Source of the DNA: JAABQG01 sp963726365
Lineage (GTDB): Bacteria > Pseudomonadota > Gammaproteobacteria > Burkholderiales > Burkholderiaceae_C
Assembly (NCBI GenBank): GCA_963726365.1
Contig: CAVSCI010000021.1
Span: 274,443-338,442, forward strand
Length of the DNA stretch: 64,000 nt
Direction: 5' to 3'
Shown piece after piece: positions 32,741-43,053 of this stretch. The notes beneath the pieces are model-generated. The model ran no database searches. It saw nothing but the letters and a program-made list of their open reading frames with translations, and was not told the DNA's origin. The position numbers and the translations under genes were made by a program. Numbering within the stretch: the first letter of the stretch is position 1; each line of letters begins with the position of its first letter.

Positions 32741-33964
32741 ATGCCCAAGCTTTCCCTTTTTGCGGCAACGCTCGCGCTTGCTCCATTCTTGCTGGCAGCT
32801 TGCGGCGGTGGCAGTGATTCCACGACGGCGGCGCCCGCCACTTCATCCTCCGTGCCCAGCACGCCTTCATCCACATCAACGCCCACGGCCTCGCCGACAC
32901 CGCCGGCGGGCGTCGTCGTGCCGCGCGCCGTCACGCTGAACAAGAGCCTGACTGCACCCTGGGGAATGGCATTCCTGCCGAATGGACGCCTTTTGGTGAC
33001 CCTGAAGGGCGGCAGCATGGTGATCCTGAGCGCCGACGGTGCCAGTGTGGAGGCAAGCTTGAACAACCTGCCTGCGGTTGACAGCGCGGGCCAGGGCGGA
33101 CTGCTCGATGTGGCGCTCGACCCGGATTTCGCAACCACGCCGTGGGTCTACTGGACCTACTCGGAGCCTGGCACTGGCGCCGAGAGCGGGCTCAGTGGCA
33201 CGGCAGTGGCGCGCGGCCAACTCATCGGTAACGTCATGCAAAACATCAGTGTGATCTACCGGCAGTTGCCCAAGGTTTCGGGTTCGGGCCACTTTGGTTC
33301 GCGCCTTGCATTCAGGGACGATAAGACGCTCTTTGTCACTCTTGGCGAACGTCAGAAAGGTAGCCCCGCGCAGGACCTGTCGACGACGCTGGGCAAGGTG
33401 ATCCGAATCAACCGCGATGGCACCATCCCGGCTGGCAATCCCGCCTGGGGCAGCAGCGCACGACCCGAGATCTGGAGCTACGGGCACCGCAATCCGCAGG
33501 GTGCGGCGATTCACCCCGTGACCCGCGAGCTTTGGGAAACCGAGCATGGCCCCCAGGGGGGCGACGAGCTCAATCGCATCCAGGCCGGCGCCAACTATGG
33601 CTGGCCGCTGGTCAGTTACGGCTGCAATTACGGTGATCCGGTCGGTGAGGCCTGTCGTATCGGCGGCGGCGCCCATGTGTCGCCATACATGGAACCGGTG
33701 AGCTACTGGGCGCCCACCTCGATAGCGCCAGCTGGGCTGGTGTTCTACACCGGAAGCGGTTTCCCGCAATGGCAGGGCAATGCTTTTTTTGGCGCACTGG
33801 CGGGCGCGGCGCTGTGGCGCGTGCAACTTTCCGGCACCAGCGAGGTGGCGCGCGAGCGGTTGTTCGGCGAACTTGGCGAGCGCATTCGCTGCGTCCGGCA
33901 AGGGCCAGACGGCTGGCTCTACTTGCTCACCGACAGCGGCAAGCTGATCCAGATTCGCGATTAG
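32741..33964 (+). CDS. PQQ-dependent aldose sugar dehydrogenase-like lipoprotein
   Basis: A 407-residue beta-propeller protein of the soluble glucose dehydrogenase (YliI/Gdh-B) family. The N-terminus is a lipoprotein signal (FLLAACGGG) followed by a serine/threonine/proline-rich linker (about 27-60). Family motifs include FGSRLAFRDDKTLFVTLGER, EIWSYGHRNPQGAA and ETEHGPQGGDELN. It probably oxidises aldose sugars with PQQ in the periplasm. It follows soxB by 263 bp and is probably a separate unit. The substrate is unknown. Confidence 0.9.
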   Translation: MPKLSLFAATLALAPFLLAACGGGSDSTTAAPATSSSVPSTPSSTSTPTASPTPPAGVVVPRAVTLNKSLTAPWGMAFLPNGRLLVTLKGGSMVILSADGASVEASLNNLPAVDSAGQGGLLDVALDPDFATTPWVYWTYSEPGTGAESGLSGTAVARGQLIGNVMQNISVIYRQLPKVSGSGHFGSRLAFRDDKTLFVTLGERQKGSPAQDLSTTLGKVIRINRDGTIPAGNPAWGSSARPEIWSYGHRNPQGAAIHPVTRELWETEHGPQGGDELNRIQAGANYGWPLVSYGCNYGDPVGEACRIGGGAHVSPYMEPVSYWAPTSIAPAGLVFYTGSGFPQWQGNAFFGALAGAALWRVQLSGTSEVARERLFGELGERIRCVRQGPDGWLYLLTDSGKLIQIRD

Positions 33965-34092
33965 GGCGGGTGCTTGGTCGATGAACAGCGCCAATTGTCG
34001 CCGTGAAGGCGTCCAGTTCCGTGCCGTTCATTGCCGTGCTGTGTAGCCGTGCGCAACGATCCGGATCCGCGGCTTTCATTCGCGCCCGCAGA

Positions 34093-34533
34093 TCATTCAG
34101 CACATCCTGCCTTGTGGATCAAGTCGCGCAGTTCAGGCGTCATGAGGCTGGCTGGCGCCACCTTCAGGCCCTGCCAGGGCATCAGGGTGATGCTCAGGCC
34201 AGCGTCATGCGGCGTGTCAATAACGTACCCAGCGCTCAATTTGAACACTTCAGAATCTTCGGCTTCCGACTGGATTTCCGTTTCAACTTGTTCAACCTTC
34301 AAAAGTTGAGCGCCTTGATTGGACATTTTGGGCAAATTCCAGTACGAGAAGTTGCCTGTACCCTTGGATCTGATGACACCCAAACTGTCACCAGCACGTC
34401 GCACCGATGCCCACGACACACCTGCGCTGGCCGCTTCAGTCTTCACGGTGTTGGACGATGTGATCCCATCAGCCAACACTTGCCACAGGAAACAAAACTT
34501 GTTGGCGGCCAAAAGCGATTCTGTCGTCGCCAT
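34093..34533 (-). pseudogene. C-terminal fragment resembling a phage/element primase-helicase
   Basis: A 146-codon frame whose first half (LLAANKFCFLWQVLADGITSSN ... ASVRRAGDSLGVIRSKG) looks like the winged-helix end of element-borne primase/AAA ATPases. Upstream in the same frame a stop occurs within about 20 codons, so the ATPase body is missing. It lies 250 bp from the 3' end of a tRNA-Arg gene, a classic integration target. I read it as the leftover of an integrated element. A short intact orphan gene remains possible. Confidence 0.45.
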
Positions 34534-34708
34534 CCGGTCCGTCAGGCTCTTGCATTTGGTCTCGCGCCGTGCCAGCTACTGATTGCCCCCATGCGATAGA
34601 GCTGGCAATGCCATGTGCTATCCCCTGAATGACGGTATCTTCCACCGGGAATCCAGTGGGTACCGTCAAAAGCGCTGTCATGGGGTGTTATCCGATGAAA
34701 CCGCACGA

Positions 34709-34747
34709 AACAAAGAAAAAACCCGCGCTCCAATGACGGAGGGGGTT
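34709..34747 (-). terminator. Terminator after tRNA-Arg
   Basis: Read on the minus strand: AACCC and CTCC pair with GGAG and GGGTT around the loop GTCATT, followed by a T-rich run (TTTTCTTT). It lies about 35 bp beyond the tRNA 3' end and would stop the tamA-tamB-tRNA transcript. Confidence 0.6.
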
Positions 34748-34781
34748 GTGAGGTTCTTTGATGCTGCCTGAAACGGTGATT

Positions 34782-34856
34782 TGGTACCACCGACAGGAAT
34801 CGAACCTGTATCTGAGACTTAGGAGGTCCCCGTTCTATCCATTGAACTACGGCGGC
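34782..34856 (-). tRNA. tRNA-Arg (anticodon CCT)
   Basis: A 75-nt cloverleaf on the minus strand. The acceptor stem GCCGCCG pairs with CGGTGGT (two G-U pairs). The D-arm runs GTTCAATGGATAGAAC, the anticodon stem-loop is GGGAC-CTCCTAA-GTCTC with anticodon CCT, and the T-arm is ACAGG-TTCGATT-CCTGT. The 3' ACCA is encoded. It reads AGG codons. The tamB stop codon lies inside its 5' end. Confidence 0.95.
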
Positions 34857-37800
34857 TTGGGGCTGGATTGTAATTGCCGGGGGTTGGGTGGCCGCTGGAA
34901 GATCTCGCTGGCATGGTCGAAGCGCACGGTGTAGATCAGGTCGATCACGCTTTGCTGCCCGATCTGGGCGCGCAGGGTCAGGCGGCTGGTCAGGTCGTAG
35001 AAGATCTGGAAGCTGCCCATGGCGCCGCTCAGGGCCTGCTCGTAGGCCACGTAGAAGTTGCGCGCCAGTCGCTTGCCCACCATGACGGTGGCCCCGGTGG
35101 CGTTGCCGTCGGCGCTGCCGCCTTGCGAGCGCACCGACAGCTCGTCCAGACCCAGCGCCTGCGTGAGCTGGCCCGAAATGCCGTTGGCGCTGCCGCCGAG
35201 CAGGGCCATCGCCGCCTGCTGCAGCATCGCGGCTTCGGCGCCGCCGTTGGCGCCGCTGCGCCCGAGCATCAGCCAGGACAGGGTCTCGGCCTCCGACAGC
35301 ACCGGGTCGGAGAACAGGCGCACCCGTGGCGAGCGGGCGGTGCCGATGATCTGCACGCCCACGCGCTGGGTCAGGTTCGGGCGGATCGCGAGGATATCCA
35401 GCGCCGGGTTGTCGAACGGCCCGGTGAAGCGCAGCACGCCTTCTTCGATGTCGAGCCGCTGGCCGTAAGCCCGGTAGGTGCCGAGCACGGTGCGGATCTC
35501 GCCGGTCAGGCGTGGTTGGGGCATTCCGGTGCCGCGGCTGCTGACCGTCAACAGGCCCGCCAGGCGGGTGCTGAGGCCCTGGCCGCGCAACTGGAAGTCG
35601 GGGCCGAGGTCCAGCGTCACCGACACGTCCTGTTCCACCTGCGGGCGCGGCCCGGCGGGCTCGGTGGCGGTCGGGGGCGCGGCCGTGGCGGTCACGCTGG
35701 CCGTGGTTTCGGTGCCCGTGGGGCGGGTGGCGATCACCACGTCGGCCCCGAGGCCGGAGGCGATTTCCTCGGGCAGGATGATCAGGGCCTGGTCGACCTT
35801 GATGCCGCCGCGCACCTGCAGCCGGGCTTCGGCGAGCTTGGCATTGACCGTGCCGGACACCACCATCCGGCGGTCGGCCCGGGTGCTGACGCGCAGAGGC
35901 CTCGGCCTTGGCCTCCAACTCCATCTTCACGCCCTCCAGGCCGGTGGATCGCCGCCTTTCAACGCGCGGCCAGAGTGCATGGCCGGTCAGGTTCAGCCGC
36001 CCGCCCGGGCCGGCCGCGCCGCTGGCGCCCAGCAGGCTGAATTCGGTGAGGTCCAGGCGCTGCTTCTCCAGACGCGCGCGCAGCTTGCCCTGGCTGAATT
36101 CGAGGCCGTCCACCACCGAGCGCAGCGCCAGGTTGTCGGCGGCGATGGTGCCGTCCCAGTACGGCACGGCCCGGGTGCCGCCCAGCGTGGCGTTGGCCTC
36201 CAGCGTGCCGCGGATGCGCCATCCCGGCGGGGTCAGTGCCGCCAGGGCGCGCAGGCGGGGCAGTTTCACCTGCAGCTTGCCTTCGATGGCGGTGTCGGCC
36301 GGCCAGGCCCAGCCGTCTGCCTGGCGCTTGAGCTTGCTGATGAAACTGGCCTGGGCCCGGCCCGCGCGCTCGCTGTCCCACAGGGCGCGCAGTTCGAACT
36401 CGCCGTTGTCGGCATGGAGGTCGATGCGCGCCGTTCGCACGCCGGCGTTGATCGTGCTGGAGCTGGCGTCGTCCAGCGTCACCTGAATGTCGCCCTGGGT
36501 GCGCTCCAGCGAAGCGCGCGCGCGCAGGGTGTCGCCCGAGGCCACATCCCATTCGCCGCCGAGCACCACGTCTTCGGTGATTTCCAGCCCCTTCAGTCCC
36601 AGGCCGGCCAGGCGTTCGGCCCAGCCCAGCGGCAGTCCGTGCAGGCGACCCTGGGTGCTCCAGCGGGCCGGGGCGCCGTCGCGCTGGCTCCAGCGCGCGC
36701 TCTGCCATTCGATGCGCGCTTCGCCAGGCATCGGCCCGGTCAGCCGCAGCTCGCCGGGAGAGACCTGCAGCGTGCGAGTGACGCTCGCATCTTTCCAGTC
36801 TACGGTCAGCGGCTGTCCGAGCTGAAGGGTCCAGGTGCCACTCTGATGAGTGGATTGCGAGCGCACCTGCAGGGTCTCGATTCGGGCCTGCCAGGTGTCT
36901 TCGCTGGCTCGCCCGCCCTGGGCCGCGGTCTTGACCTCGAAGGTCCGCTCGCCCTGGCCGACCTTGGCCTGGGTGTTCAGGCGCAGCGCCGGCAGCGAGC
37001 CCGCCAGCTCCAGGCGGCCGTCCGTGAGGGTCCAGTACTCGTCCGCAGCTGCGCCGGGCGCGCCCAGCTCCAGGCGCGGCACCGACAGTTCGCCCTGCAC
37101 CTGGAGCTGCCGGCCCAGGTTCTGCCAGCCGCCGCGCCAATTCGCCTTCAGGGTGGCGGAGCCCCGGACCGTGGCCTTCGCCAGATCGGCGGGCAGGCCG
37201 GGCCAACGTGCGATCCAGCGCGCGGCCTGGGCGGCATCGGTGAGCTGAAGGGCCAGCGCGCCGTCGCCCCGGGTTTCGCCGAAGCTGCCGGCCAGGGTGG
37301 CGGTGCCGCCGGGCAGGTTCAGGCTGAGCCGGGCGTCCCCCGAGCGGCTGATGGTGTTGAAGCCCAGGCTGCCCTGCAGTTGCGCGTCGTCGGTCTGCGC
37401 CAGCACGCTGGGCAGCGTCAGGGCGCTGCCGTCCCAGCGGCCTTGGGCGCGAAGCCGGTTCAAACGCAGGCCGCGCGCCGGCGCCGCCGCCGTGGCGGCG
37501 CGTTGCTGGACGCCGTCCAGGTCGGTCTCGAAGACCCAGGCCTGACCCTCCAGGCGGGCCGACAGCGTGCCGTTCAGCGCTGCGGCGGCCAGGCGCGAGT
37601 CGGCCGCAGCCGGATTGATGTCCGCGGAAGCTGGCGCGGCCGTTCCAGCCCGCCACGGCGGCATTGGCGCCGGCCGGCGCGGTGCTGACCTCACCCTGCG
37701 CCTGGATCTGCCCGCCGGCAGCGGCGGCGTCGAGCGATTCGATGGTCCACTGGGCGCCGGCGTTGCGGGCGCGGGCGTTCAGGCGGGACACCGGCAGTTG

Positions 37801-38796
37801 CCCGCGGTCCCAGGGGCCGGGCAGGGCGTTCGACAAGCTCGACCTGTCCGAGCCAGCCATGGCCCTGGGGGGTGACCGTGGCCTGGCCTTGCAGCAGGGT
37901 GCGCGGCGCCTGCGGCCACAGCGCAGCCAGGTCGAGGCCTTGCCAGGCGGCCTGGGCGCTGGCGACGGGTTGCGGCTTGCCAGGGATGCATGCGTGGCGG
38001 TGACCGTGGCGTGCATGGGGGTGCTGGCAGGGGGACCGGCGGCAGCACCGTTGCGCCCGGCGTGCGACGTGGCCTGGGTCTGGGGTTCCAGGCGGGCGGA
38101 TACCTCCAGGGAGGCGCCCATGCCCGCCAAGGCGCCTTGCGCCTCGGCGCTGGCCACCAGCGTCACGGTGTGCGGGCTGCCCGGAGGCGTGGTCAGCACC
38201 TCGCCCTGCAGTCGCAAGGCAAGGTCCAGGGGGGCCGTCGCCTGGAGCTCGCCCGAAAAGCGGTAGTTTCCTGAAGAAATACTGGCCTTCCCAGCGTCGA
38301 TCCGGTGTTGTTTGCTATCAAAAGTGTATTTTCCGGACAAGCCGTTCACGACTACCGGCGCCGAGCCGGCCCATTCCAGCGTCGTCACCTCGAACGGCAC
38401 CTCCACCTGGATGGGCAGCATCAGCTCGCCCGGCGGCGTGGCCGGCGTGGGGGGGCGTTGGTCCTCGATGCGCAGGTGGCGCACACTGAGGCGCTGTAGC
38501 CGCAGCTGGCTGTCGATCAGGCTGCGCAGGCTCCAGGCCAGTTCCGCGTCGCGCGCCTCGACGCTGAGCTCGCCCTGGCGCCAGCGCAGCCAGCCGATGC
38601 GTCCGCCCGCCCGCAAGCTGCCGGTGACCTCGCGGGTTTCCAACGACTGCCCCTCGGGCAGGAAGCGGGCGGCCAGATTCAGGCTGGCGCCCAGCGAATG
38701 GTCGGCGCCGGTCCAGAGGTAGGCGCCCAGCCCCATCGCGGCCAGCACCAGCGCGACCAGCGTTCGCCGCAGCAGCAGGAAGGCCATGCGCCGCAT
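34847..38796 (-). pseudogene. tamB: TamB, translocation and assembly module inner-membrane protein, frameshifted
   Basis: Together the frames encode a protein of about 1,315 residues: an N-terminal membrane anchor (MAFLLLRRTLVALVLAAMG), a long beta-helical AsmA-like body and the conserved C-terminal DUF490 domain ending near QLQSSPKPP. TamB works with the outer-membrane TamA in beta-barrel protein assembly and lipid transport. The reading frame changes near 37985, 37835, 37630 and 35895; between these points the sequence is well conserved. That suggests base-call errors in GC-rich DNA rather than true loss. The ATG overlaps the tamA stop (ATGA). The stop TAG lies within the tRNA-Arg gene. Confidence 0.85.
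38286..38325 (+). repeat. Dispersed repeat copy inside tamB
   Basis: CCAGCGTCGATCCGG (38291 on) and GCTATCAAAAG (38314 on) match the core of the repeats at 45413 and 54321 in sequence and spacing. Here it is translated as part of TamB (about FDSKQHRIDAG). Confidence 0.45.
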
Positions 38797-40730
38797 CAGA
38801 AGTTCACTCCCATACTGAGGTTGAGCCGTAGCTGGTGGGTGGCCACGCCCCAGGCCAGGTTGACCTGCAAGGGGCCGAGGGGGCTGTTCCATTGCGCGCC
38901 CGCGCCTGTGCCGACCTTTGCGGTGAGATCCTGCGGCTTGTTGGCTACGCCGCCTGCGTCGACGAAGGCGATGAAGTCCCAGGCCGTTGTCAGGCCGTCG
39001 ATGATGATCGGGCGCTGCAGCTCCAGGCTGCCCACGGCCACATAGCGCCCGGCGGCCGTCTGCCCGTCGGGCAGGGTGACGCCGATGCTGCGATAGGCGT
39101 AGCCGCGCACCGTGTTGTCGCCGCCTGTGAGAAAGAGCTGCGTGGTGGGCAGGTTGGCGCGATCGTTGGCCAGCACCGCGCCGTATTCAGCCCGCGCCGC
39201 GATGCGTGTGCCTCGCACGGCGCCCATTCGCTCGGCCGCGTCATCCGGACGGCCGAGCGGGAAATAGCCCAGCCACCGGCCGACGAGGCGGCCAAAGGGA
39301 TAGCGGCCGCCATCCATGGTCATGCCGCCGCCGAGGTCGAGCGACAAGCCGTGCCCGCGCGTGGGAAAAAGCCGGCTGTCAAAGTCCCGGCGGGTCCAGA
39401 CGTAGTTCGCGCTCACGGCGTTGGCGGCCGGAGGCGGGTTGAAACCGCTGTTGAGGGCGCGCTCGTATTGCAGGAAATAGGAGCGGTCGACGAACTCGGC
39501 CGCTCGGGTGCGTCCGGCGCGCAGCATCACGCTGTCGACCTCGAAGCTGCCGGATTCCTCGCGCGCCACCTGCGCCGAGGTGCGCCAGCGCCAGAAATTG
39601 GCGTCGGGCGGGGCCGTCCATTCGGTGCCGAGGGATTTCTTGGGCTGCTCGTACAGCAGCTTGGTCACCGCGCGCCAGCCGATGACCGGCAAGCGGTGCA
39701 CCGTGTGCTCGGCCGACAGGCGCAGGCCTGTGTCGGTGTTGATGCCCACGCCGAGGATCAGCTTCTGCAGCCTGGCTTCGCGCACTTTGATCTGTACCAC
39801 CGCAGCGTCGGGGTCGCCCGTCGTGTCCAGGGTGATGAAAACGGAATCAAAAAATCCGCTGTCGCTCAGGCGCTGCTGCGCTTCGAGCATGCGGCTCTGT
39901 TCGTACCGTTCGCCAGGCGGGAGCTGCGCCAGCCGCGTGACAAGCTCGGGCGAATGCCGGTCGAGTCCGCTGACCACCATCTCGCCGACGGTGAAGACCG
40001 GGCCGGAATCCAGCGTCACGCGCAGCCGGGCGCTGCGGGTCTCGGGGTCGATGTCGGCGCGGCTGTCCGCCAGCCGCCCGGTCGGGAAGTGCAAGGTGGT
40101 GAGTTCGCGCAGCGCCAGCAGCTTGGCGGCGTCCCAGCCGGCCTGGGTGAACTGCATGCCGGCGCGCAGCGGCCACAGGGCCTCGATCCGCAGCCGCTGG
40201 GTCAGGTTGGCCGCGTCGGTCGTGATCGGACCGGTGAAATCGATGCGCACGTCGGTCACCAGGGTGGGTTCGCCCGGATCGACGTCGATGACGACACGGC
40301 GCGAAACCGGACCGGCCGCCGCGACCGATTCGACCCGGACCGTGGGCGAGAAATAGCCCAGCGTGGCCAGGATCTCCTCGGCGTTGCTGCGGGCCAGGGG
40401 CAACAGACGATCCAGCTCGTTGTCGGCCAGGTCGGTCAGCTCGGCGAAGCGAACCAGTTCCAGACGGCGCGCCAGCACGTCACGCACGTCCGCGGGTGCG
40501 CGCACGTCGATTTCAAAGGCGGGTTTGCGGTCCGCAGACGCTTGAGCCTGCCGCTCTGCCCGCCTTTGAGCGCGCCTTTGCTCCCGGGCCGGGTCCTGCT
40601 CCTGCGCCGAGATTTGCTCCTGGGTCTGCACCTGGGCCTGCGCATGCGTCGGCAGCAACGCGCAGCCCCATGCCAGCAGCAGCACCAAGGCCAGCCACCG
40701 GGCGCGGGAGCAGTGCCGGCCAAGGTTCAT
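38796..40730 (-). CDS. tamA: TamA, Omp85-family outer-membrane assembly protein
   Basis: A 644-residue outer-membrane protein with a signal peptide (residues 1-32), a glutamine/arginine-rich linker at 33-68, three POTRA domains at about 70-310, and a 16-strand Omp85 barrel. The barrel includes the conserved TRGHGLSLDLGGG and LFLTGGDNTVRGYAYRS segments, and ends in a terminal aromatic residue (MGVNF). It partners TamB, whose start overlaps its stop. It is intact, unlike tamB. The low-complexity linker is unusual but not damaging. Confidence 0.93.
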   Translation of the reverse strand: MNLGRHCSRARWLALVLLLAWGCALLPTHAQAQVQTQEQISAQEQDPAREQRRAQRRAERQAQASADRKPAFEIDVRAPADVRDVLARRLELVRFAELTDLADNELDRLLPLARSNAEEILATLGYFSPTVRVESVAAAGPVSRRVVIDVDPGEPTLVTDVRIDFTGPITTDAANLTQRLRIEALWPLRAGMQFTQAGWDAAKLLALRELTTLHFPTGRLADSRADIDPETRSARLRVTLDSGPVFTVGEMVVSGLDRHSPELVTRLAQLPPGERYEQSRMLEAQQRLSDSGFFDSVFITLDTTGDPDAAVVQIKVREARLQKLILGVGINTDTGLRLSAEHTVHRLPVIGWRAVTKLLYEQPKKSLGTEWTAPPDANFWRWRTSAQVAREESGSFEVDSVMLRAGRTRAAEFVDRSYFLQYERALNSGFNPPPAANAVSANYVWTRRDFDSRLFPTRGHGLSLDLGGGMTMDGGRYPFGRLVGRWLGYFPLGRPDDAAERMGAVRGTRIAARAEYGAVLANDRANLPTTQLFLTGGDNTVRGYAYRSIGVTLPDGQTAAGRYVAVGSLELQRPIIIDGLTTAWDFIAFVDAGGVANKPQDLTAKVGTGAGAQWNSPLGPLQVNLAWGVATHQLRLNLSMGVNF

Positions 40731-40752
40731 CGGGACGCTCGGATGCGCCGGC

Positions 40753-41157
40753 TCAGCCCAGTCGCACCGGCTCTCCTTGCCGGTTGAAGGGCAGCAGGGC
40801 CTTGAGTTCTCCGGCCTTGATCATGGCCACCATGCGCTTGAGCGGTTCTTCGGCGTCGGCGGCGCTGGGGGCCGCGCCGGCGCGCCCGGGCAGGCTCGCA
40901 GCAAAGACGATGACCCAGTCCAGGCTGAATTGTTCAGCCTCTTCGGCAAACGCCGCGAACGTGCTCAGTTCGTCCAAGGCCTTGTCGACACAGACGGCGG
41001 GCACCAGCGCCCCCCCCTCGCCCCGCTCGAACGCGGCCTGCTGCGCGGCGTCGGCATCGCCCGGCAGCTCCGCCACCGCAAACGTGAACAGCAGGCGCTG
41101 CGGCTCGGACTGCTGGCGCGCGGCGGCGAGAAAGTCGTCAAAGTGGGTGATGTCCAT
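40753..41157 (-). CDS. Conserved hypothetical protein upstream of tamA
   Basis: A 134-residue acidic soluble protein (MDITHFDDFLAAARQQSEPQRLLF). Similar Burkholderiales proteins are sometimes labelled ribonucleotide reductase subunit alpha, which is not credible for this length. A single cysteine is present. It lies 22 bp upstream of tamA on the same strand and may be cotranscribed. The function is unknown. Confidence 0.8.
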   Translation of the reverse strand: MDITHFDDFLAAARQQSEPQRLLFTFAVAELPGDADAAQQAAFERGEGGALVPAVCVDKALDELSTFAAFAEEAEQFSLDWVIVFAASLPGRAGAAPSAADAEEPLKRMVAMIKAGELKALLPFNRQGEPVRLG

Positions 41158-41230
41158 CGTCGTGCAATCGTTCTGAAAAGGGGCAATTTACCAGCACGCG
41201 CACAATGGCCGGTTTTTAGGAGATCTCTTC

Positions 41231-41779
41231 GTGGCCCATTCAGCACCTTTGCCGGGTTTTGAGGCGCCCGCCGTGGGCTTCGAGCAGCCCTTCGAGATGC
41301 TGGTGGCCTGCCACGAGCGCGTCCAGCGGTCGCTGGACCTGCTGAAGCGCCTCATGGATTACCTCGATACGCGGGGCCACGACCGCTCGACCCGCTCGGC
41401 CGCGGCCGACGTACTGCGCTACTTCGATATCGCCGCGCCGCTGCACCATGAGGACGAGGAACTGCACGTGTTCCCGGCGCTGGCCGCCAGTGCAGATGCG
41501 CCGCTGCGAACCGCGATCGCCACGCTGATGGACGAGCACACGCGCATGGCCGCGCTCTGGTCAGCATTGCGTGGCGCCCTGCTGTGCTGGCGCGACGAAG
41601 ATGACGCGCCGCCGCCCGATGCGGCCACGCGCTGTACGGCCGCCGCTTTCATCGGGCTGTACGCGACGCACATCGTCACCGAGGAGGGGCTGGTGTACCC
41701 GGCCGCGCGGGCCTGTTTTGACGACGCCGGCCTGGTGCGCATCGGCGCCGAGATGCAGGCGCGGCGCAGGGCCGGGTGA
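41231..41779 (+). CDS. Hemerythrin HHE-domain protein
   Basis: A 182-residue four-helix protein with the HHE-type metal ligands spread over the helices: H in VACHERVQ, HHEDEELHVFPAL, EHTRMAALW, and the last pair in YATHIVTEEGLVYPAA. Such proteins bind a diiron site and serve in oxygen, nitric oxide or iron handling. The GTG start has AGGAG ten bases ahead. It is divergent from the hypothetical gene at 41157 and convergent with the VWA gene. Confidence 0.9.
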   Translation: MAHSAPLPGFEAPAVGFEQPFEMLVACHERVQRSLDLLKRLMDYLDTRGHDRSTRSAAADVLRYFDIAAPLHHEDEELHVFPALAASADAPLRTAIATLMDEHTRMAALWSALRGALLCWRDEDDAPPPDAATRCTAAAFIGLYATHIVTEEGLVYPAARACFDDAGLVRIGAEMQARRRAG

Positions 41780-41837
41780 ACGCCAGGCGAGCCTCTGGGG
41801 CGGCTTCGTTCTTGCTGGCTCCCCGGCCCCTGCTAGG

Positions 41838-43028
41838 CTATTTGCTCAGCAGCCGCATCGCGTCTTCCAGCCCCTTGAGCGTCAGGGGAAACATGCGCTG
41901 GCTGACCAGCTGCTGGATGACGGAAATGCTCTGGCGGTACTGCCAGACGCCTTGCGGCTCGGGGTTGATCCAGGCGAACTTGGGGAAGGCGTGGGTGAGC
42001 CGCTGCATCCATTCGGAGCCGGCTTCCTCGTTGTTGTATTCGACGCTGCCGCCGGGCTGCAGGATCTCGTAGGGGCTCATCGTCGCGTCGCCGATGAAGA
42101 GCAGCTTGTAGTCCTTGTTGTACTTGCGGATGATGTCCCAGGTCGGGAACTTCTCGGCAAAGCGGCGCCGGTTGTTCTTCCACATGAAGTCGTAGACGCA
42201 ATTGTGGAAGTAGTAGAACTCCAGGTGCTTGAACTCCGACTTGGCCGCCGAAAACATCTCTTCCACGCGATGGATGTGCTCGTCCATGGTGCCACCGACG
42301 TCCATCAGCAGCAGCACCTTCACGTTGTTGTGCCGCTCCGGAATCATCTTGATGTCCAGGTAGCCGGCATTGGCCGCCGTCGCACGGATGGTGTCGGGCA
42401 GGTCGAGTTCCTCCACCGAGCCCTCGCGCGCAAACTTGCGCAGGCGGCGCAGGGCCACCTTGATGTTGCGCGTGCCAAGCTCCTGCGTGTCGTCGTAGTC
42501 CTTGTAGGCGCGCTGGTCCCACACCTTCACGGCGCTCTTGTTGCGCCCCTTGTCCTGGCCGATGCGGATGCCTTGCGGGTTCGACCCATAGGCGCCGAAC
42601 GGCGAAGTGCCGCCCGTGCCGATCCACTTGTTGCCGCCTTCGTGGCGCTCCTTCTGCTCCTCGAAGCGCTTTTTCAGCGTCTCCATGAGCTCGTCCCAGC
42701 CCATCTTCTCGATCTTGGCTTTCTCCTCGGGGCTGAGTTCGAGTTCCAGGTTCTTGCGCAGCCACTCCAGCGGCACTTCCTTGGTGAAGTCCGCGATCAT
42801 CTCCACGCCCTTGAAGTAGGCGGCGAAGGCGCGGTCGAACTTGTCGAAGTGCTTCTCGTCCTTCACCAGTGCGGTGCGCGAGAGGTAGTAGAAGTCGTCG
42901 ATCTTGTAGGCGTCGTCCGAATTCGGCCCGACCACATTGGCCTGCAGCGCTTCAAGCAAGGTCAGGTATTCCTTGACCGAGACGGGCAGCTTGGCGCTGC
43001 GCAATGTGTAGAAAAAGTCGATCAGCAT
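41838..43028 (-). CDS. VWA-domain (CoxE-like) protein
   Basis: A 396-residue protein with a C-terminal von Willebrand A domain. The MIDAS-like segment is LLLMDVGGTMDEHIHRVEE, where the usual DxSxS reads DVGGT. The N-terminal half is helical (LEALQANVVGPNSDDAYKID). Proteins of this kind partner MoxR AAA+ ATPases, such as the one 700 bp upstream, in metalloenzyme maturation or stress. The changed MIDAS motif may weaken metal binding. Confidence 0.88.
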   Translation of the reverse strand: MLIDFFYTLRSAKLPVSVKEYLTLLEALQANVVGPNSDDAYKIDDFYYLSRTALVKDEKHFDKFDRAFAAYFKGVEMIADFTKEVPLEWLRKNLELELSPEEKAKIEKMGWDELMETLKKRFEEQKERHEGGNKWIGTGGTSPFGAYGSNPQGIRIGQDKGRNKSAVKVWDQRAYKDYDDTQELGTRNIKVALRRLRKFAREGSVEELDLPDTIRATAANAGYLDIKMIPERHNNVKVLLLMDVGGTMDEHIHRVEEMFSAAKSEFKHLEFYYFHNCVYDFMWKNNRRRFAEKFPTWDIIRKYNKDYKLLFIGDATMSPYEILQPGGSVEYNNEEAGSEWMQRLTHAFPKFAWINPEPQGVWQYRQSISVIQQLVSQRMFPLTLKGLEDAMRLLSK

Positions 43029-43053
43029 GGCGATCTCCCAAAGTCAGGTCCGG

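Noticed and set aside
35478..37688. Long plus-strand open frames opposite tamB
   Set aside because: Low-complexity alanine/glycine/arginine-rich products without motifs. The minus strand encodes TamB.
40753..41157. Ribonucleotide reductase subunit alpha
   Set aside because: The name is sometimes attached to similar small proteins, but 134 residues without any of the reductase motifs cannot be that enzyme.
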